In this document: in pieces, positions 46,881 through 58,962 of the stretch | Position numbering within the stretch: the first letter of the stretch is position 1 | How the letters are laid out: every line of letters begins with the position of its first letter | DNA from: Ochotona curzoniae | Taxonomy: Eukaryota; Chordata; Mammalia; Lagomorpha; Ochotonidae | Assembly: GCF_017591425.1 (NCBI RefSeq) | Contig: NW_024465797.1 | Location: 124,001 to 188,000, forward strand | Direction: 5' to 3' | Length of the DNA: 64,000 bases | Translations under genes and position numbers: made by a program | The notes under the pieces: generated by a model | Databases searched by the model: none | The model's input: the letters and a program-made list of their open reading frames with translations, nothing else | Told to the model about the DNA's origin: nothing

Positions 46881-47924
46881 GCAGGACATATTTTGAACTG
46901 ATAATTTTATATGGACTATAAATGATGTTAAAAACATCCACATGATATTTGGTAAAATTAAAAGTAAAGATCTATCAGACAACAAAGAAGTATGTGATAG
47001 AGATGTCACATACATGATGATGATGGACAGATGATAGAATAGACTGACAATTATGCTTCATTGTGATTCCGTTGCTGCACATAACGATTTCCAAGAGCTG
47101 CACATTAAACCTCGCCTGTCATCTGTATAATTAACCAGCACACAATCGCCGGCAATTTTAACAACCACTGAGCAGGTGAAGTATTAGTAGTTCCTTCGAC
47201 TCACTGCATTCAGACCACATGTTTAATTTAGGAAAAGTCAAACTCTATGTGAATATTAAAAGACATAAAGTTACCAGGCTCTACAGAGGTTCCAGAGAAA
47301 TAAACAAACCAGTATCAAGGTAACAAGTACGATTTCCCATTACAGAGAAGCTTCAAAAATGAGGTATGGAAATGCATCTTCTGTTTGTAGGAGTGCCAAT
47401 CAAATGAAAACATATTTAAATGAAGGCTCTGGCCACTGTGGTGTGTGAGAGAGGGGCAAATGGGATCCCTTTATGTCATTCAGGTGAGCTTGAAAGGTGG
47501 GGGTGGAGGGGTTGGGAGGGGTTGAGAGCAGGTCCCAGAGGATTGTTGCCTGAGATTGTCACAGGTAATCGGATGATTCATAATTTGTCCAGGTTGGGGA
47601 GGGGCCCAAGAGAGATTGGGGGTAGGATTTTCAGGTGAGATGCCAGGTTACACATCACTGGCAAATGGATAGACCAGTGTGAATTTCTTGAGCTGTGAGG
47701 AGGAGGAGGAAATGGTGCAGGGTCCAAAGTGGAATATTCAAATCACTCTACACACCCATTGCTGCCATCTGGGTTGGAAGTGCAGAATTCACCTCTGTAC
47801 ACTGCAACCCATTAGCCTCCATTTTCTACCCAACAGAAAGATGAAAGTAATTCAGCAAATACCTTTTCAGCATCTGGGGAGCAGAAGATCCTTGACCTAG
47901 TATCAGGCATCCTGCCACTCAAGA
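46881..47924. other. Unique DNA, candidate conserved non-coding stretch
   Basis: 47040-47250 has CGTTGCTGCACATAACGATT, CATCTGTATAATTAACCAGC and ACAATCGCCGGCAATTTTAA, with CpGs unusually retained in AT-rich DNA. No ORF. Also holds a G-rich tract (47499-47521). Confidence 0.4.
47499..47521 (+). other. G-quadruplex-forming motif
   Basis: Runs of 5, 4, 3 and 4 G separated by loops of 1-4 bases (GGGGGTGGAGGGG then TTGGGAGGGG) meet the usual G4 pattern. Confidence 0.6.
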
Positions 47925-48063
47925 GAGAAAGCAGGTGGAGTTCCTATTACCTGGCTTCATCCTGGCCCAGCCTCATTTGTGGAGAGAACCAACAAATGGA
48001 ATATTTTTCTCACTGTGTCATTCTAACTCCCAAATAAACAATGTCTCAAAAAAAAAAAAAAAT
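47925..48063 (+). mobile_element. CSINE 3' fragment, older subfamily
   Basis: ACCTGGCTTCATCCTGGCCC, GAGAGAACCAACAAATGGAA, ACTCCCAAATAAACAATGTC, then a 14-nt A tail. Confidence 0.72.
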
Positions 48064-49196
48064 CCCAAGGATGAATAAGCTGGTGTTCAGCATGTTGATG
48101 ACCAGTAAGCAGAAATACTTGAGTCAGGAAGAAACTGACTCATAGGAAATGCTCAAAAATCATTTACTGGAGGGATGGGGGATTATTTAAGCTAGTAAGC
48201 AGGCCAATGTATTTCTTCACACTATGCGCTGAAATCAAAGATGGTTTAAGTCCTTTGATAATTCTGCATCATGACCCCTGAGACAGCCTCAAATTTCAGA
48301 AAAACAAAACAAAAACAATAAAATCTACAGGATTTTTGATTTCCAGATGTAAATGTGCATGCCTTAAAGTCTTCACGCATCTCTATTGCAATACTTCCAA
48401 CTCTTCTGCAGTAATGTGTAGAGTTGTCACCTCCATCAGACTGTGAACTCCTGGAGCACAAAGACAATGTTGCAGTCATCTCAGAAGACCCTGGAGGTAA
48501 TGACTACCTGCCACACATTGGAAACTCACCAAACGATAAAACAGATATATGTGAGACGTTTGTTCTTGTTTGACTAGCACGCTTAGTATAAAAATCATCA
48601 CTTAGGAGTTTTTAAAATATGTCAAATTAATATACAAAGTTAGGCTGTTCCTGATATCATACAGTGCTAACAATAATTTATTAGCTCCCTTTTACGGGCT
48701 TGGCATTGCGAAGGGATAGAAGATGCAAGTACGAGAGCATTTTTCCATGAGCTAGCAGCACTATCAGAGAAGTAATTGCTTCTGTTGCCAACATGAACAC
48801 TAAGCAAGGAGAAGCCTACAAAACACGGCTTCTGTAACTGAAATCCACTTAAGTGCTTCTCAAAATTAACAAAATAATCACAAAAATTTTATTTGAATTC
48901 CATTTTTCTGAAAATAAGAAGATAGGGTAAGATGCATCACAAGGAAATATTGTCAAGCTTAGAATTTCTGAGGACTATTTCCAATAACTGCTTTCAGTTT
49001 AACAATCAATAGTATAATCTATAAATCAAATGTATAATATATTAAATTCCATTATGTTAGATCAGTTTCTAAACATTGATGACATGTCAATTTTATCTCT
49101 AGATGGACCAGGTGAAGTTAAAAATATACAGTTAGTAGATAGAAGGGATTTGAGATCTCCTTTCACTTCGAAGAGTTGATAACAAAAATAAGGGAT
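48064..49196. other. Unique non-coding DNA
   Basis: No repeat or gene recognised up to the LTR TSD. Confidence 0.45.
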
Positions 49197-49202
49197 TATA
49201 AC
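49197..49202. repeat. TSD of solo LTR A (left)
   Basis: TATAAC, identical to 49580-49585. Confidence 0.8.
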
Positions 49203-49579
49203 TGTCGCTGTCCTGCAGCGATGGACTTGGTGCAGGGAGGCAATAATAACACGCATGGACTACTGACTAATGATCAATAGCCAAAATTTATTAGTGGCAT
49301 CAGACTTTATACACTGAGGATCATATGGGGTAACTGAGGAAGTATCGAGCTTATCCACAAAACCCATCAACTGTTCTATACTCTTGTTTGGAACTCCTTT
49401 TGTTTTGTATATGCTACCAAGTGTTCTCATTCACATGCTGTCCACTCAACTGTTCTTATAGAAATTATACCCAATCAGTTTTACAAAAGGTATCCATTTG
49501 GTTGTTGTCATATAAATACTATCCAATCAATTGTAATCCTGTGCTTTCTGACCTTCTGTGTTCACAATGTCCTCCTACA
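49203..49579 (-). mobile_element. Solo LTR A of an endogenous retrovirus (class II-like)
   Basis: 377 bases that on the minus strand begin TGTAGGAGGACATTG and end GGACAGCGACA, the canonical TG...CA LTR ends. They align over their length with the LTR at 60333-60715. A polyadenylation signal lies at 49287-49292 (TTTATT on plus) and a TATAAA-like motif at 49306-49311. The exact 6-bp TSD directly at both ends shows a single LTR with no internal region, most simply made by recombination between the two LTRs of a provirus. A 6-bp TSD is typical of class II (ERVK-type) elements. Family name unknown to me. Confidence 0.88.
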
Positions 49580-49585
49580 TATAAC
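49580..49585. repeat. TSD of solo LTR A (right)
   Basis: TATAAC. Confidence 0.8.
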
Positions 49586-49879
49586 AATGAACCAAGATTA
49601 CCTAACATCATTCTCCAACTAGTGAATCACACATTCATTCTTAATTGCTTCCCCAATAAGTAAAACTTATAAAAAAGCAATTCTTTTTGTCTCCTCGTTC
49701 TCCCTTTATTTTCTGAAATCACTCTGATTTGGGTAGCCCTGTATGACACAGACTAAATAGTGCATCCTTTGGTAAGATTTACTGATTTTCCTTTCCAGTT
49801 GTAGGCACAGGACCCTGAGCTGTCATTTCAGAGAGACAAAAATAAATGGCAGCGAGTACAGTGTAAACATAATAAAGCT

Positions 49880-50060
49880 AAGCTACATTTGAATGCTTAA
49901 TATGTCTGAAATACTTTGTCTACATGTGAAATTTGTCCTCCGTGCTATCCTGTGAGACAGGTTGCTCACGGTTATATAGCTAATCAGTAACAGAACTGTA
50001 ATTCAAACTTATATCCATCCTCTGAAACAAATGCTTTCACCATCACACAGTGCTGTCTAC
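49880..50060 (-). mobile_element. MIR-like fragment
   Basis: CACGGTTATATAGCTAATCA, GTAACAGAACTGTAATTCAA and ACTTATATCCATCCTCTGAA follow the reverse MIR core closely. The left half is weaker. Confidence 0.6.
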
Positions 50061-51540
50061 TGTACAGCTCCAGCGTTGTCATTCTAAGTCACTCAAAGTG
50101 AGATGGAATGGTCTTGTAGATCGGTTTATGCTGTGTACTTCAATTTTGGCATGTTGAGTTAACCTGCAGTAAAGTGTTTCAATGTAGGCCTCATAACAAT
50201 GACATTTGATGTATTGCATCTAATATTTGTATACAGTGGGTGACAGAGTGTTCAGAGATAAGTAACAGAAAGCACCCATATCTCATTCAAAAGCTGGGTG
50301 GGTACAGAATCTAAGTATCCAAAATCACTTTTTTTTTTCTGTACTGGGATACTTTTAAGAACTTCTGATATTTCCCTTCTATTTAATAATCTTTTCCCTT
50401 CTCATACGTTATTATTATACACCTACTTTCTATGTCTGAATCAGTTCCTTTGTTTTGTTCTAACTTTGTAGCTTGCAAGAGTGGGGAACATGTTTGTTTT
50501 TTCTCCAATGGCCATTTGGACATTTTCAGCATCATTCAAGGCCTGTATAAAATTATCAGTGTAAAGATCAACCTGTTCCAGGGTTATTGAATTGTGAGTT
50601 CCAATGTCTGTTGCTTTGGCAGGACAAAACTATCTATTTGCATACATCTCATAGAGCCCATGGACCAGATGCTCCTCACCAATGCTTCATGGGGACTCTT
50701 AACATGCTCCTCTAATCCATTATATGGTTGTGGTACTCAATTAAAGCTTTTAAAGCAGCCTTCTCCACCTCTGATCTGTGACCAGGACCAAGTTTGCTAT
50801 TAACCCATAATTTACACATGTTTTGAAATGAGTGTAAGAATTTGTGCTTCTAGACTTGGCAGAATGACCAAATGTGATCAGACGTCAAACACCTACAGAA
50901 GGGGGTGGAGAGTCAGTCACCCAGATACTTGCCGACACTACTGTGGGTGTATTTAGTACCGTTTATGTTACATTGTGGCTCCCCAGAGGAAACCCTTCAT
51001 TCCCTACTGCCAATATTGAAGAGTCAAGTGCCACTGGTGCCCCTCTGGCCTGCTCATCCACCCCCATGAGGGTCCCTTGCTTTCTCAGGGAGCAGAGCAG
51101 ATCGTGGCCTCCAACTTGATTATCAGCCATTACTTGTGTATGGAAGTTTGGGAATTTGACAATTTCTCCATTCCACAACCTCCTCTTCCTTCTCAGTCTT
51201 CCTCTTCATCCCCTTCCTCCTCCTCTTCTTTATTCTGTCTCTCCACCTCCTTTTTTTTCTTTTCTTTTTCCTTGCCTCACCAAATTTGCTTAGGTGCAAG
51301 TCTGAATGTTCTACTCCTTTATACTAGAAGTTTCATTGCAGATCTTCCTTGGATAATCCTTATATTCTGCTTAGATGACTGAGTTATACACTCAATCTTT
51401 TCGAAGAATGGTTGGTATGACTCAAACACTCTGACTTCTTCATCTTTTTTAATGCTAATGAACAACTGACATACAGTATCTCTACACTCTATCCTGGCTA
51501 TGAATGGCCTAGTTTTATTATCTGAACACACTGAGAATGT
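50061..51540. other. Unidentified sequence
   Basis: 50580-51170 has a higher GC content than its flanks and an 81-codon frame (50874-51119) with no recognised domain. A decayed processed pseudogene or ERV piece is possible but unproven. 51180-51290 is a TTC/TCC polypyrimidine tract. Confidence 0.35.
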
Positions 51541-52075
51541 TATGTTTTGTGTTACACATTTTGGGACTTCCCTGTTAAGGAGCTATATGTTAGTTCTTCA
51601 TGCTGGTGTCCCCTTGACTGATATTGGGCCACTAGCTGGGAAAATGCCCACGTTGCTTAGGCATAAGGCAAGTGCAGCTTGGCAAACAGACCCACTTGGC
51701 TCAGCCTAACTGAGCCAGGAAATTGAGGTTAACCGCCTATACTGCCCTGTCAGTTTATCAAGCTGGCTGAACTCACATGGCCCCCTGATAGACAGGCTCC
51801 TCTGCCTGCATTGTTTGCCCTTAATTGTTATTGGTTTGTGCTGTTGGTTGTTTATATGATTGGTAAAAAAATACCTTGCCAATACCTACTGAACTGCCTC
51901 TACATAGTAACCCACACCTTTCATAACCTTTATATATTCTAATACATTTGGGCTGACTTGTCTAAAACTAGTCTCCAGAGGTCTGTGTGAGATTCCATTA
52001 CTGTGCCTTCCTTACTTGGCCGGTGGGCTTCTCAATTGCCCTGAGTCAAGCCCACAGACTTCTCTGTTTCATGTC
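51541..52075 (+). mobile_element. LTR-like sequence, unassigned
   Basis: Promoter-like order: ATTGGTTTG and TGATTGGT (reverse CCAAT), then CCTTTATATATTC (TATA-like), then CAGAGGTCTGTGTGAGATTC and GGTGGGCTTCTCAATTGCCC, reminiscent of U3-R-U5. No confident TG/CA ends or TSD were found. Confidence 0.35.
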
Positions 52076-52129
52076 ACAGATTCCTTTTGCAGTCCATCTC
52101 TTTTGCCTATTCTCAATCTCTAGGGGAGT

Positions 52130-52600
52130 ATACCTAGTTTCATAGCTTCATACAACTTCTATATACTGATAACTTCCAAACTCTTAGCCCTATCTCCAAC
52201 AAATACTTCCACACTCACAAGTTCAGCCATCCATTGCCCAACTTAGGAATATCACATACTTCCCAGGGTCTGAACAGAGCTTCCCAGCCTCCCACCATCA
52301 CCACTCATTTCTTCTGTGTTTTTCAATCACATAGGTGTCAGCATCACCTAGTAATATTCTCAAGAAGTAATTCGGTGGGCACCTCTCCTCTCCTCTTCCA
52401 CTGCATCAATATATACATCTGTATGATATCTAAAACACCTCCTAAATCCACATCACTCTTACAAAGAAGGATGAGTGAAGCCACCATCATTGAGAACCTC
52501 CATAATTGCAGTTACCTTTTTACATGTCAATTTTGACACCAGTCCCCTACCAATCCAATTTCTCCTCCAAAAAGCATTTTGATTACAAATGATCATCCCT
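52130..52600 (+). mobile_element. L2-like ancient LINE fragment
   Basis: CCAAACTCTTAGCCCTATCT, CATTTCTTCTGTGTTTTTCA, AAAACACCTCCTAAATCCAC, AAGCCACCATCATTGAGAAC and CCAATCCAATTTCTCC follow a well-known ancient mammalian repeat, which I believe is L2. Diverged. The 100-codon frame at 52234-52536 lies in it. Confidence 0.5.
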
Positions 52601-52894
52601 TTTCATTTTTTCACAAGCTTACAATTTGTCTCCAAGCCTTTTCCCTCAACATAAAAGCAACCTAATTACCAAGGCATCAAGTCCTCTCATTAGTCGAATT
52701 CATGTTTTTCTCTGAGTTATTTTCCCAAAGTTCATTGCTTGACTTCTTCAAATAAGACCATTTTCTTCTTACTTTGAGTCCTTTCCATTTGCATTTTTCT
52801 TTATCTTCATTTTCTACCTCATTTTTATCATTTAGTCCCAACTGTAATGCCATTCCCTAAGAAGTGTTGTTCCATGCTAATGCTGTGGCTTCGT

Positions 52895-53010
52895 AATGAC
52901 CCAGCGCTGTCTGTTGCAGCCAGTTGAGTAGGTGCAAGATCTCTTTTGCATCTCTCCTTTTCTCCATAACTCTGCTTTTCAAATAAACATATAAGTAAAT
53001 CTTTAAAAAG
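52895..53010 (+). mobile_element. CSINE 3' fragment, older subfamily
   Basis: CAGTTGAGTAGGTGCAAGAT, TCTCCATAACTCTGCTTTTC and AAATAAACATATAAGTAAAT match the SINE tail. The 5' two thirds are absent. Confidence 0.65.
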
Positions 53011-54714
53011 AAAGAAATGTCTGTAATGACCACCTAATTGGAATTACCATTAACTTCAATGCCAAATACACACTGAATGCTATCATAGCTCCAGGTTCTA
53101 CTTCATTCACAGCACATGCTGACTTCCCTTGTGCCCAGGATAGTCACCTTCTAAATCGCCTACCCACTTATTGGCTTAATCCTTCATTTCAACCCAGTAT
53201 TTAGCATCATATAATCACTGAATCATTCCTGCTTTATTCAACTTGCATTGCTAGGACTGAAGTATTAACCAGCAGATATTCAGCAGCTACTTCTTGTATA
53301 GATTGATAACTAAATTCAGGTGACAAAATACTAATCCTAAGACTAATACTACTACTAAATAATAGGTTATGTTTGAGAGAAAATGGTAGAACAAAACATA
53401 TTCTAGGTTCTTCTCAGAATTCCAGAAAATGTGGAGGCATGGTCAGTTTGCATGACTAGGACTGAAATTGCTGCAGCACAAAATCTTTATTTAGGCGTAT
53501 GAGAGCACAGGGGTATAAATAATGACCTTTTTAATAAAACAAAAAGATTTATAACAATGTTAGGCATGATTTTATGCTATGAAATAATAAAAGGATTACG
53601 AAATACTTAGTAGAAAATCTAAAGAAAGTAGATGAGAATGATGTTTACAAACCAGAAAATCCCCAAGCGTTTTTAAATATCTCTAATCTCTTTCTAACTT
53701 CTCTGAAGATAGCATAGTACTAAAGATCCAGTTTTTACTCTACAGGTAACAAATACGTATTTATAATCCCCAAATGAGTTTTCCCAACCACCATTTTTTC
53801 CAAATACTTCTCAGATGTCAAAGATTAAGCAAATAAATGCAAATATCTAGGATCAATTGAAAATCACAGGGAATGACAAAATGCAGTCAAGTCAATTCAT
53901 TGGCTCCAAGTACTACTTCATGTACCTGGTTCAGTAAGGATCCACTGAAGATCTGTAGCACTGTACAGATGTTCCAATGAATACACTCACTCACTGAAGG
54001 ACTGGTAGCACTGAGGGAAGGCATTTCTGGGAACATCATACCTGTATTTGGTGTTGAAGGATGTGTAGAAATGATTAAGACAGTAAATTCTCCTAGGGCT
54101 AAGAGAATAGGGACTTCTCTATGAGTGAGCAAGAGGGATTTACTCCTAAACAAGTAGAAATGGATTTTCACATGAAGAAGGAGCAGGAGGTACAGAGGGG
54201 AGCCTGGTGCAGAAGCAGCCATGCTGGACTCTTTACAAGGAGTTATCAAAACTGAACGTCTAAGAGAAGCATGCGTTGTCTCACCTTCCTGGAAGCTGAG
54301 TCCACTCCAGGCAGTTAGCAGAGCTGTGCTCCCTGGGAGTTATTCTAAAGATTCTTTCCTGTTGGTAGGGTGTCTCCAGGAAGTAGAGATTCTGGAAGCT
54401 GAGTGACATCATGAAAGATCAATCAGAACAGATCTCAACCTCAGTGCTGGGACAGGGTCCCAGTGTGCTGCAGCTGAGCTGTGTATCAGCCTTTCAGTTA
54501 CCATAGCACAGAATTGGTCAGAGGACCAGGAGAGAAGTTGTGGTGGATCTGGGGCTCTACCCTATAAGGTATCAAAAACCATTTGTAATGATGTGTTTTA
54601 GCTATATTTGATGGACCACAGAACTTTTCCGTTGAAGTGAACATACTATAAATTTCAGTTTGTTAAATTCTATTGTAGTGAAAAGAACACACAATTTTGA
54701 AGTTTTTTAGGATC
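53011..54714. other. Unique non-coding DNA
   Basis: The 120-codon minus-strand frame 53887-54249 is unrecognised. Nothing else seen. Confidence 0.4.
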
Positions 54715-54840
54715 TGATTTAACTGCCAACTCCAGCTCCATTACTTACCAACTATAAGGCCTCAGGGCAGGCATCTGTTCTCTTTAACCTCACTTTCATT
54801 TCACTTGTTTAAAGGGATGTAATGGAGCCTCTGTTACACA
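54715..54840 (+). mobile_element. MIR
   Basis: TCCATTACTTACCAACTATA, GGCCTCAGGGCAGGCATCTG and TTTAACCTCACTTTCATTTC follow the MIR core. The end is decayed. Confidence 0.6.
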
Positions 54841-55109
54841 AGCTGTCACACCAGGAAACCTGCGAAGAAAGGAAACTGTCAGAGCTATCTTGCTGTTTCT
54901 CAGTTTTCCCACAGTCTTTCCTGAGACTAATGTATGATAGGTAGCAGAGACCAGGGCTGTCATTATGAGACAATCATTGTCACTGTTATTGTTCTCATTG
55001 TAGTTGCTGAACAAATGGGCTGAGAAAGGAGCAGATTGCTGTGTTCTGCTAAAACGTCAAGGAAATAGTGCACTCGTGTTTTGTATTGGGTTCTTCTGCC
55101 CTGTGTTAT

Positions 55110-55270
55110 ATAACCATTAAGTCCAGGTTCCCTGTTAGCCTATGTGTGCCCAGAGCTTGAACAACACGAGTGTAGTTGCTCACAGTTCTGAAAGCTGGCA
55201 TTACAACAGCAAGGTGATGCCAGGTGAGTTTCCTCAGTGGTCTCTTGCCTTGATTAATACATGGCCACAT
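55110..55270 (+). mobile_element. Ancient interspersed repeat, family unassigned
   Basis: GCTCACAGTTCTGAAAGCTG, CAGCAAGGTGATGCCAGGTG and ATACATGGCCACATTCTCCT resemble a widespread old mammalian repeat of the 'ctcacagttctggaggctgg' type. I cannot name it with certainty. Confidence 0.35.
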
Positions 55271-55529
55271 TCTCCTCTAACTATAATTATTGATCTGTTC
55301 AGATAGACTTTGTGTATCTAAGCGCTTACCATTTCACCTAGATCATCCGATAAATTCACACATAGTTTTTCATAGACTCTCTTTGGGTCATTTCTGTTTT
55401 AACCAGAGCACTTACAATGTCTCATTTTTCATTTCAGAACTTATTCACTTGAGCATTCCCTCTTTCCTGAGTGCTTTTAATAAAATTTTCTCTATTTCAT
55501 TTATTTTTTTCTGTTATTAAGATTTTCTT

Positions 55530-55838
55530 TCTTTTTTTCATTTTCATTTTTAATTGAAAGAGTTACAGAGTGGAGAGACAGATATTCCATCCACTGGTTC
55601 AGTCCGCAAACAGCCTCAATGATCAGAACTGAATGATCCTAAGCCAGGATCTCAGAGCTCCTTCCATGTCTCTAAAGTAGGTACAGGGGCCCAAGGGCCT
55701 GAATCATCCTCCAAGGGTTTGCAGATCATCAACAGGGAGCTAGATGGGAAGTGGGAAAGCTGGCACGTGGACTGACTCCCATGTGGGATTCTGATACCAC
55801 AGGCACAGGCTTAACGTGAAATTCTACCGTGCTGGTCC
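55530..55838 (-). mobile_element. CSINE, full length, decayed
   Basis: TTTTTAATTGAAAGAGTTAC, CAATGATCAGAACTGAATGA, CAGGGGCCCAAGGGCCTGAA, TCCCATGTGGGATTCTGATA, CTACCGTGCTGGTCC. Confidence 0.82.
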
Positions 55839-56325
55839 TGATATCATTTATTTATCTTTTCAAAGAATCAATTACTTTTCACCATTTTATATTTCTAAAA
55901 ATAGTATGTAGATCATTTTTTCTGCTCTAATATTTGCTATTTACTTCTCTCTGGGAACTCTGTAATGAGTGTGTTCTTGTTCTTCAAGCCATAATCTTAG
56001 TTTATCTGTGAGCTTTCTAATATAAACTTTTGTGCTATAAAACATTTTATGACTAGTTTTGCTGCTTTCATTAACTTTGGTGTATTTCCTTTGTAATTTA
56101 TCTCAATACATTTTAATTCCAATTTTTATTTTCTATTTTGTTAAATAGTGTATGTATTTCATAGATTCTATTCTAATAAAATAACCATCTTCCCTCTCTC
56201 CCTCCTTCCCTTACTCAATACTTTTTCCTTCCATTACAATTTTCAAACAAAAAAAATTTTTTTAGCCAACTCTACAAGTGGACCAAATTATTCATATAAT
56301 ATTCACACAGTAGTTACAGTGTAAT
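55839..56325. other. AT-rich unique DNA
   Basis: Low-complexity AT-rich stretch with CCTCCCTTCC-type runs. No gene. Confidence 0.45.
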
Positions 56326-56620
56326 GATAGGTTGCAGCTGTGTAAGCGAGGCCTTCACCTGCCACGTCAACATCCCAGATTGGCTCCAGTTTGTATCTAG
56401 ACTGCTCTGATCCAACTTGCTATCAATGACCTGGGTCAACAGAGGAGGATGGCCCGAGTGCTTGGGTTCCTGGACTGATGTGGGAGACCATTAAGAAACT
56501 CCTGACTCCTGGCTTACATATGTGCTCACCTCTGGAGGTTACAGCCATTGAGGGAGAGAACAAACAAATGGAGGAGGATCTCCCCCTCTGTATAACTCTG
56601 CCTGCCAAATAAAAATAAAT
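56326..56620 (+). mobile_element. CSINE, older rabbit-like subfamily
   Basis: GTTGCAGCTGTGTAAGCGAG, GAGGATGGCCCGAGTGCTTG, GAGGGAGAGAACAAACAAAT, TGTATAACTCTGCCTGCCAA. Full length and decayed. Confidence 0.8.
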
Positions 56621-56689
56621 TTTAATATGTGATGATGACAATTCCATGGGAGAATATGCAAGAAGAATTAAAACCAATGATCATGACAA

Positions 56690-57123
56690 AAGTCTTCAAT
56701 TTGTCCTTATATTTCATTATATTCTGACACATATCAAAGAAAATATTGGATATATTTCTTTTGGAACTGGCATATTTCACTAAGCATAATGGCTTCCATT
56801 TGCATTTTTTTTGCTAGAGGATTTGATTCTTTTATGGCTGAGTATTATTTCACAGTGTTTACATCCCACATTTCTTTATATCTATCATCTGTGGATAGAC
56901 TTTTGGGTGGATATTTAATATTATGGTTTAAGTATTGTAAATTGAGTGTCAATAAACATGGGGGTATGGATAACTCTCTTATATGCTGAAATTATTTTGG
57001 GAGGTAAGTTACCACAAGTAGAATGGCCACATTATATTTTAGATATTTTTTTCAAATATCTGAGGAATGTCCACAATGGTTGTACAAGTTCACATTTCTT
57101 CCAATAGTGAATTAAGATCCTCT
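56690..57123 (-). mobile_element. L1 3' region fragment
   Basis: On the plus strand CATATTTCACTAAGCATAAT, CTTTTATGGCTGAGTATTAT, CTGTGGATAGACTTTTGGGT and GTCAATAAACATGGGGGTAT are the reverse complement of the L1 ORF2 end and 3' UTR. Bounded on the right by a SINE. Confidence 0.75.
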
Positions 57124-57308
57124 TTTTTATAAAGATGTACTCGTTTTTATTTGACATATAGAAAAAAAAAAAAAAAAAAGATCTTCCATCTGCTAGTTCA
57201 TTTCCCAAAGGACTACAATGGCTGTAACTGGGTTGATTTGAAGCCAGGAGCCAGAAAATTCTTCCAAATCTCCCATGTGGCTGCAGCGTTCCAAGACCTT
57301 GTACATCC
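57124..57308 (-). mobile_element. CSINE, 5'-truncated, with internal A expansion
   Basis: AAGATGTACTCGTTTTTATT, then 18 A (57162-57179) where other copies have a purine-rich AGAGAGGAGGAGAGACAG stretch, then GATCTTCCATCTGCTAGTTC and CTCCCATGTGGCTGCAG. The 5' half is missing. Confidence 0.75.
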
Positions 57309-58266
57309 ATCAACTGTGATTCCTCTATATGCTTTAGTACCATTTGTTTAGTTTCGTCTCTGACTTAATTTTAAAACAGAAAAACTGAGCACGCCTTGAC
57401 CACTTATAGTCTCCCCCACATCTCAATATTCTACAGCAGTCTGGTATTTTGCTGTGGATGATACTTCAACACATATACATTGATTGTGGCCCAAATCTCC
57501 AACTGCCATGAGTGCTTCCATTATATTGCACCTCTGGTGATTTTTAACAAACATATCGTATGATATTTAGTGTCAACCAAACTTCACTACCCTAACAAAG
57601 GATTTCAAAAAATTATCTTGCAGTGATTTTACATTTATAGAAAAGTCTAAAGAATTTCCTTCCTCTCATTTCCCTGTTTTAGTCTTTGTGCAGCTATGGC
57701 ATTTCATCAAAGCTAAAAGTTAGTATTCATACAACTCCACAATGCATAAGCCATAATCAGCTTATAAGTGTTAATGAAACTGGCCCACAAATTAGACCTC
57801 TGAATTTAAAAAAAAAAAAAGTTCTGAAAAGCATTGATGTAGGTAAGAAATTGTTTCAAGAGATCAAAAGTGGTAATAATTGGAGATAGTTAAACAGTAC
57901 TTCATAGAAAATTGGGCACGAAATTAAATTGGATAATAGTGTTTACTCTGAAAAATACCTTTTCAGTGAGTATTCCTCTCTGAAGATATAATTTCTATTT
58001 AAATATTTGCATTCAAAGTTCTTGGTAGAGTAACTGAGTGGAGGAAAAGGAGGCATGCTTGGGACCAGTAAATGGATTAGCTTCTGTGACCAAGCCTAAA
58101 GCAGTGCTGTACACTTAGTTAATGGCTGTGAAGTAGGTATTTACTTATCTGAGCCTCTCTGGTTTGCGTGTGAATAAATTCCCATCATAATACTCTTCCA
58201 GCAACACATGCAACCAGTTTTCTTCTTCCTACCCAAAACAGAACAGAGCAATACCCTCCACTCCCG

Positions 58267-58267
<1 letters not shown>
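57309..58267. other. Unique non-coding DNA
   Basis: Nothing recognised apart from a 12-A run near 57809. Confidence 0.45.

Positions 58268-58314
<47 letters not shown>
58268..58314. repeat. (CA)23 microsatellite
   Basis: 47 bases of uninterrupted CA. A minus-strand frame across it encodes a Val-Cys repeat, which is an artefact. Confidence 0.98.
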
Positions 58315-58318
<4 letters not shown>

Positions 58319-58575
58319 CAACCCCAATGCCTTCCCCTTGTTGAGGATCCCCATTCACAACAGGAAGTGATGCCTGTCTGTTAGCTGGGCCAACAAACAC
58401 AAACACATAATCTGAATAGGCAGCTGTGTGGAGGCACCCAAGGATCAATGCTTGTCAACTAATTATTGTTCCAAAATGATGGTCAAGTGTTTTAACATGG
58501 AAATTCATCTTTTACAAAAGTGGGGAGGATTATTTCTTTTTACCTTTATTTTTTAATGCTAAGATGATATGTGTT
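58315..58575. other. Unique non-coding DNA
   Basis: No repeat or gene recognised between the CA tract and the next SINE. Confidence 0.4.
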
Positions 58576-58862
58576 TTTAAAGATTTATTAATTTTATCTT
58601 AAAGGGTGGATGACAAAGAGAGAAGAGAAGTAAAGAAAGAGAGATCAGCCATTGTTTATTCCCCAAATGACCACAAAGGCTGGGATGGGCCACACTGAAA
58701 CCAGGAGCCTGGAATTCCATCTGGGTACCCGCTTGGGCATGGTCCCAAGGCCTCGATTGCTTTACCATGTACATTTGCAAGGAGCAAGACTGAAAATGAA
58801 GTGGCAAGAATCAAACTGTTGGTTATACAGAATGCAAGCATCCCAGCGGTTTAATCCAATTC
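58576..58862 (-). mobile_element. CSINE, decayed
   Basis: TTTAAAGATTTATTAATTTT, GACCACAAAGGCTGGGATGG, CATTTGCAAGGAGCAAGACT, GCAAGCATCCCAGCGGTTTA. Full order in reverse with deletions. Confidence 0.8.
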
Positions 58863-58886
58863 ACCGACATGTGCTGACTTCATTTT

Positions 58887-58911
58887 CTTATTTATTTATT
58901 TATTTTACTAT

Positions 58912-58962
<51 letters not shown>

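Noticed and set aside
50874..51119. 81-codon frame in a GC-richer patch, possible pseudogene
   Set aside because: The peptide was not recognised and no poly-A tail or TSD was seen, so no pseudogene call.
58185..58448. Minus-strand frame with a Val-Cys repeat
   Set aside because: It is the translation of a (CA)n microsatellite.
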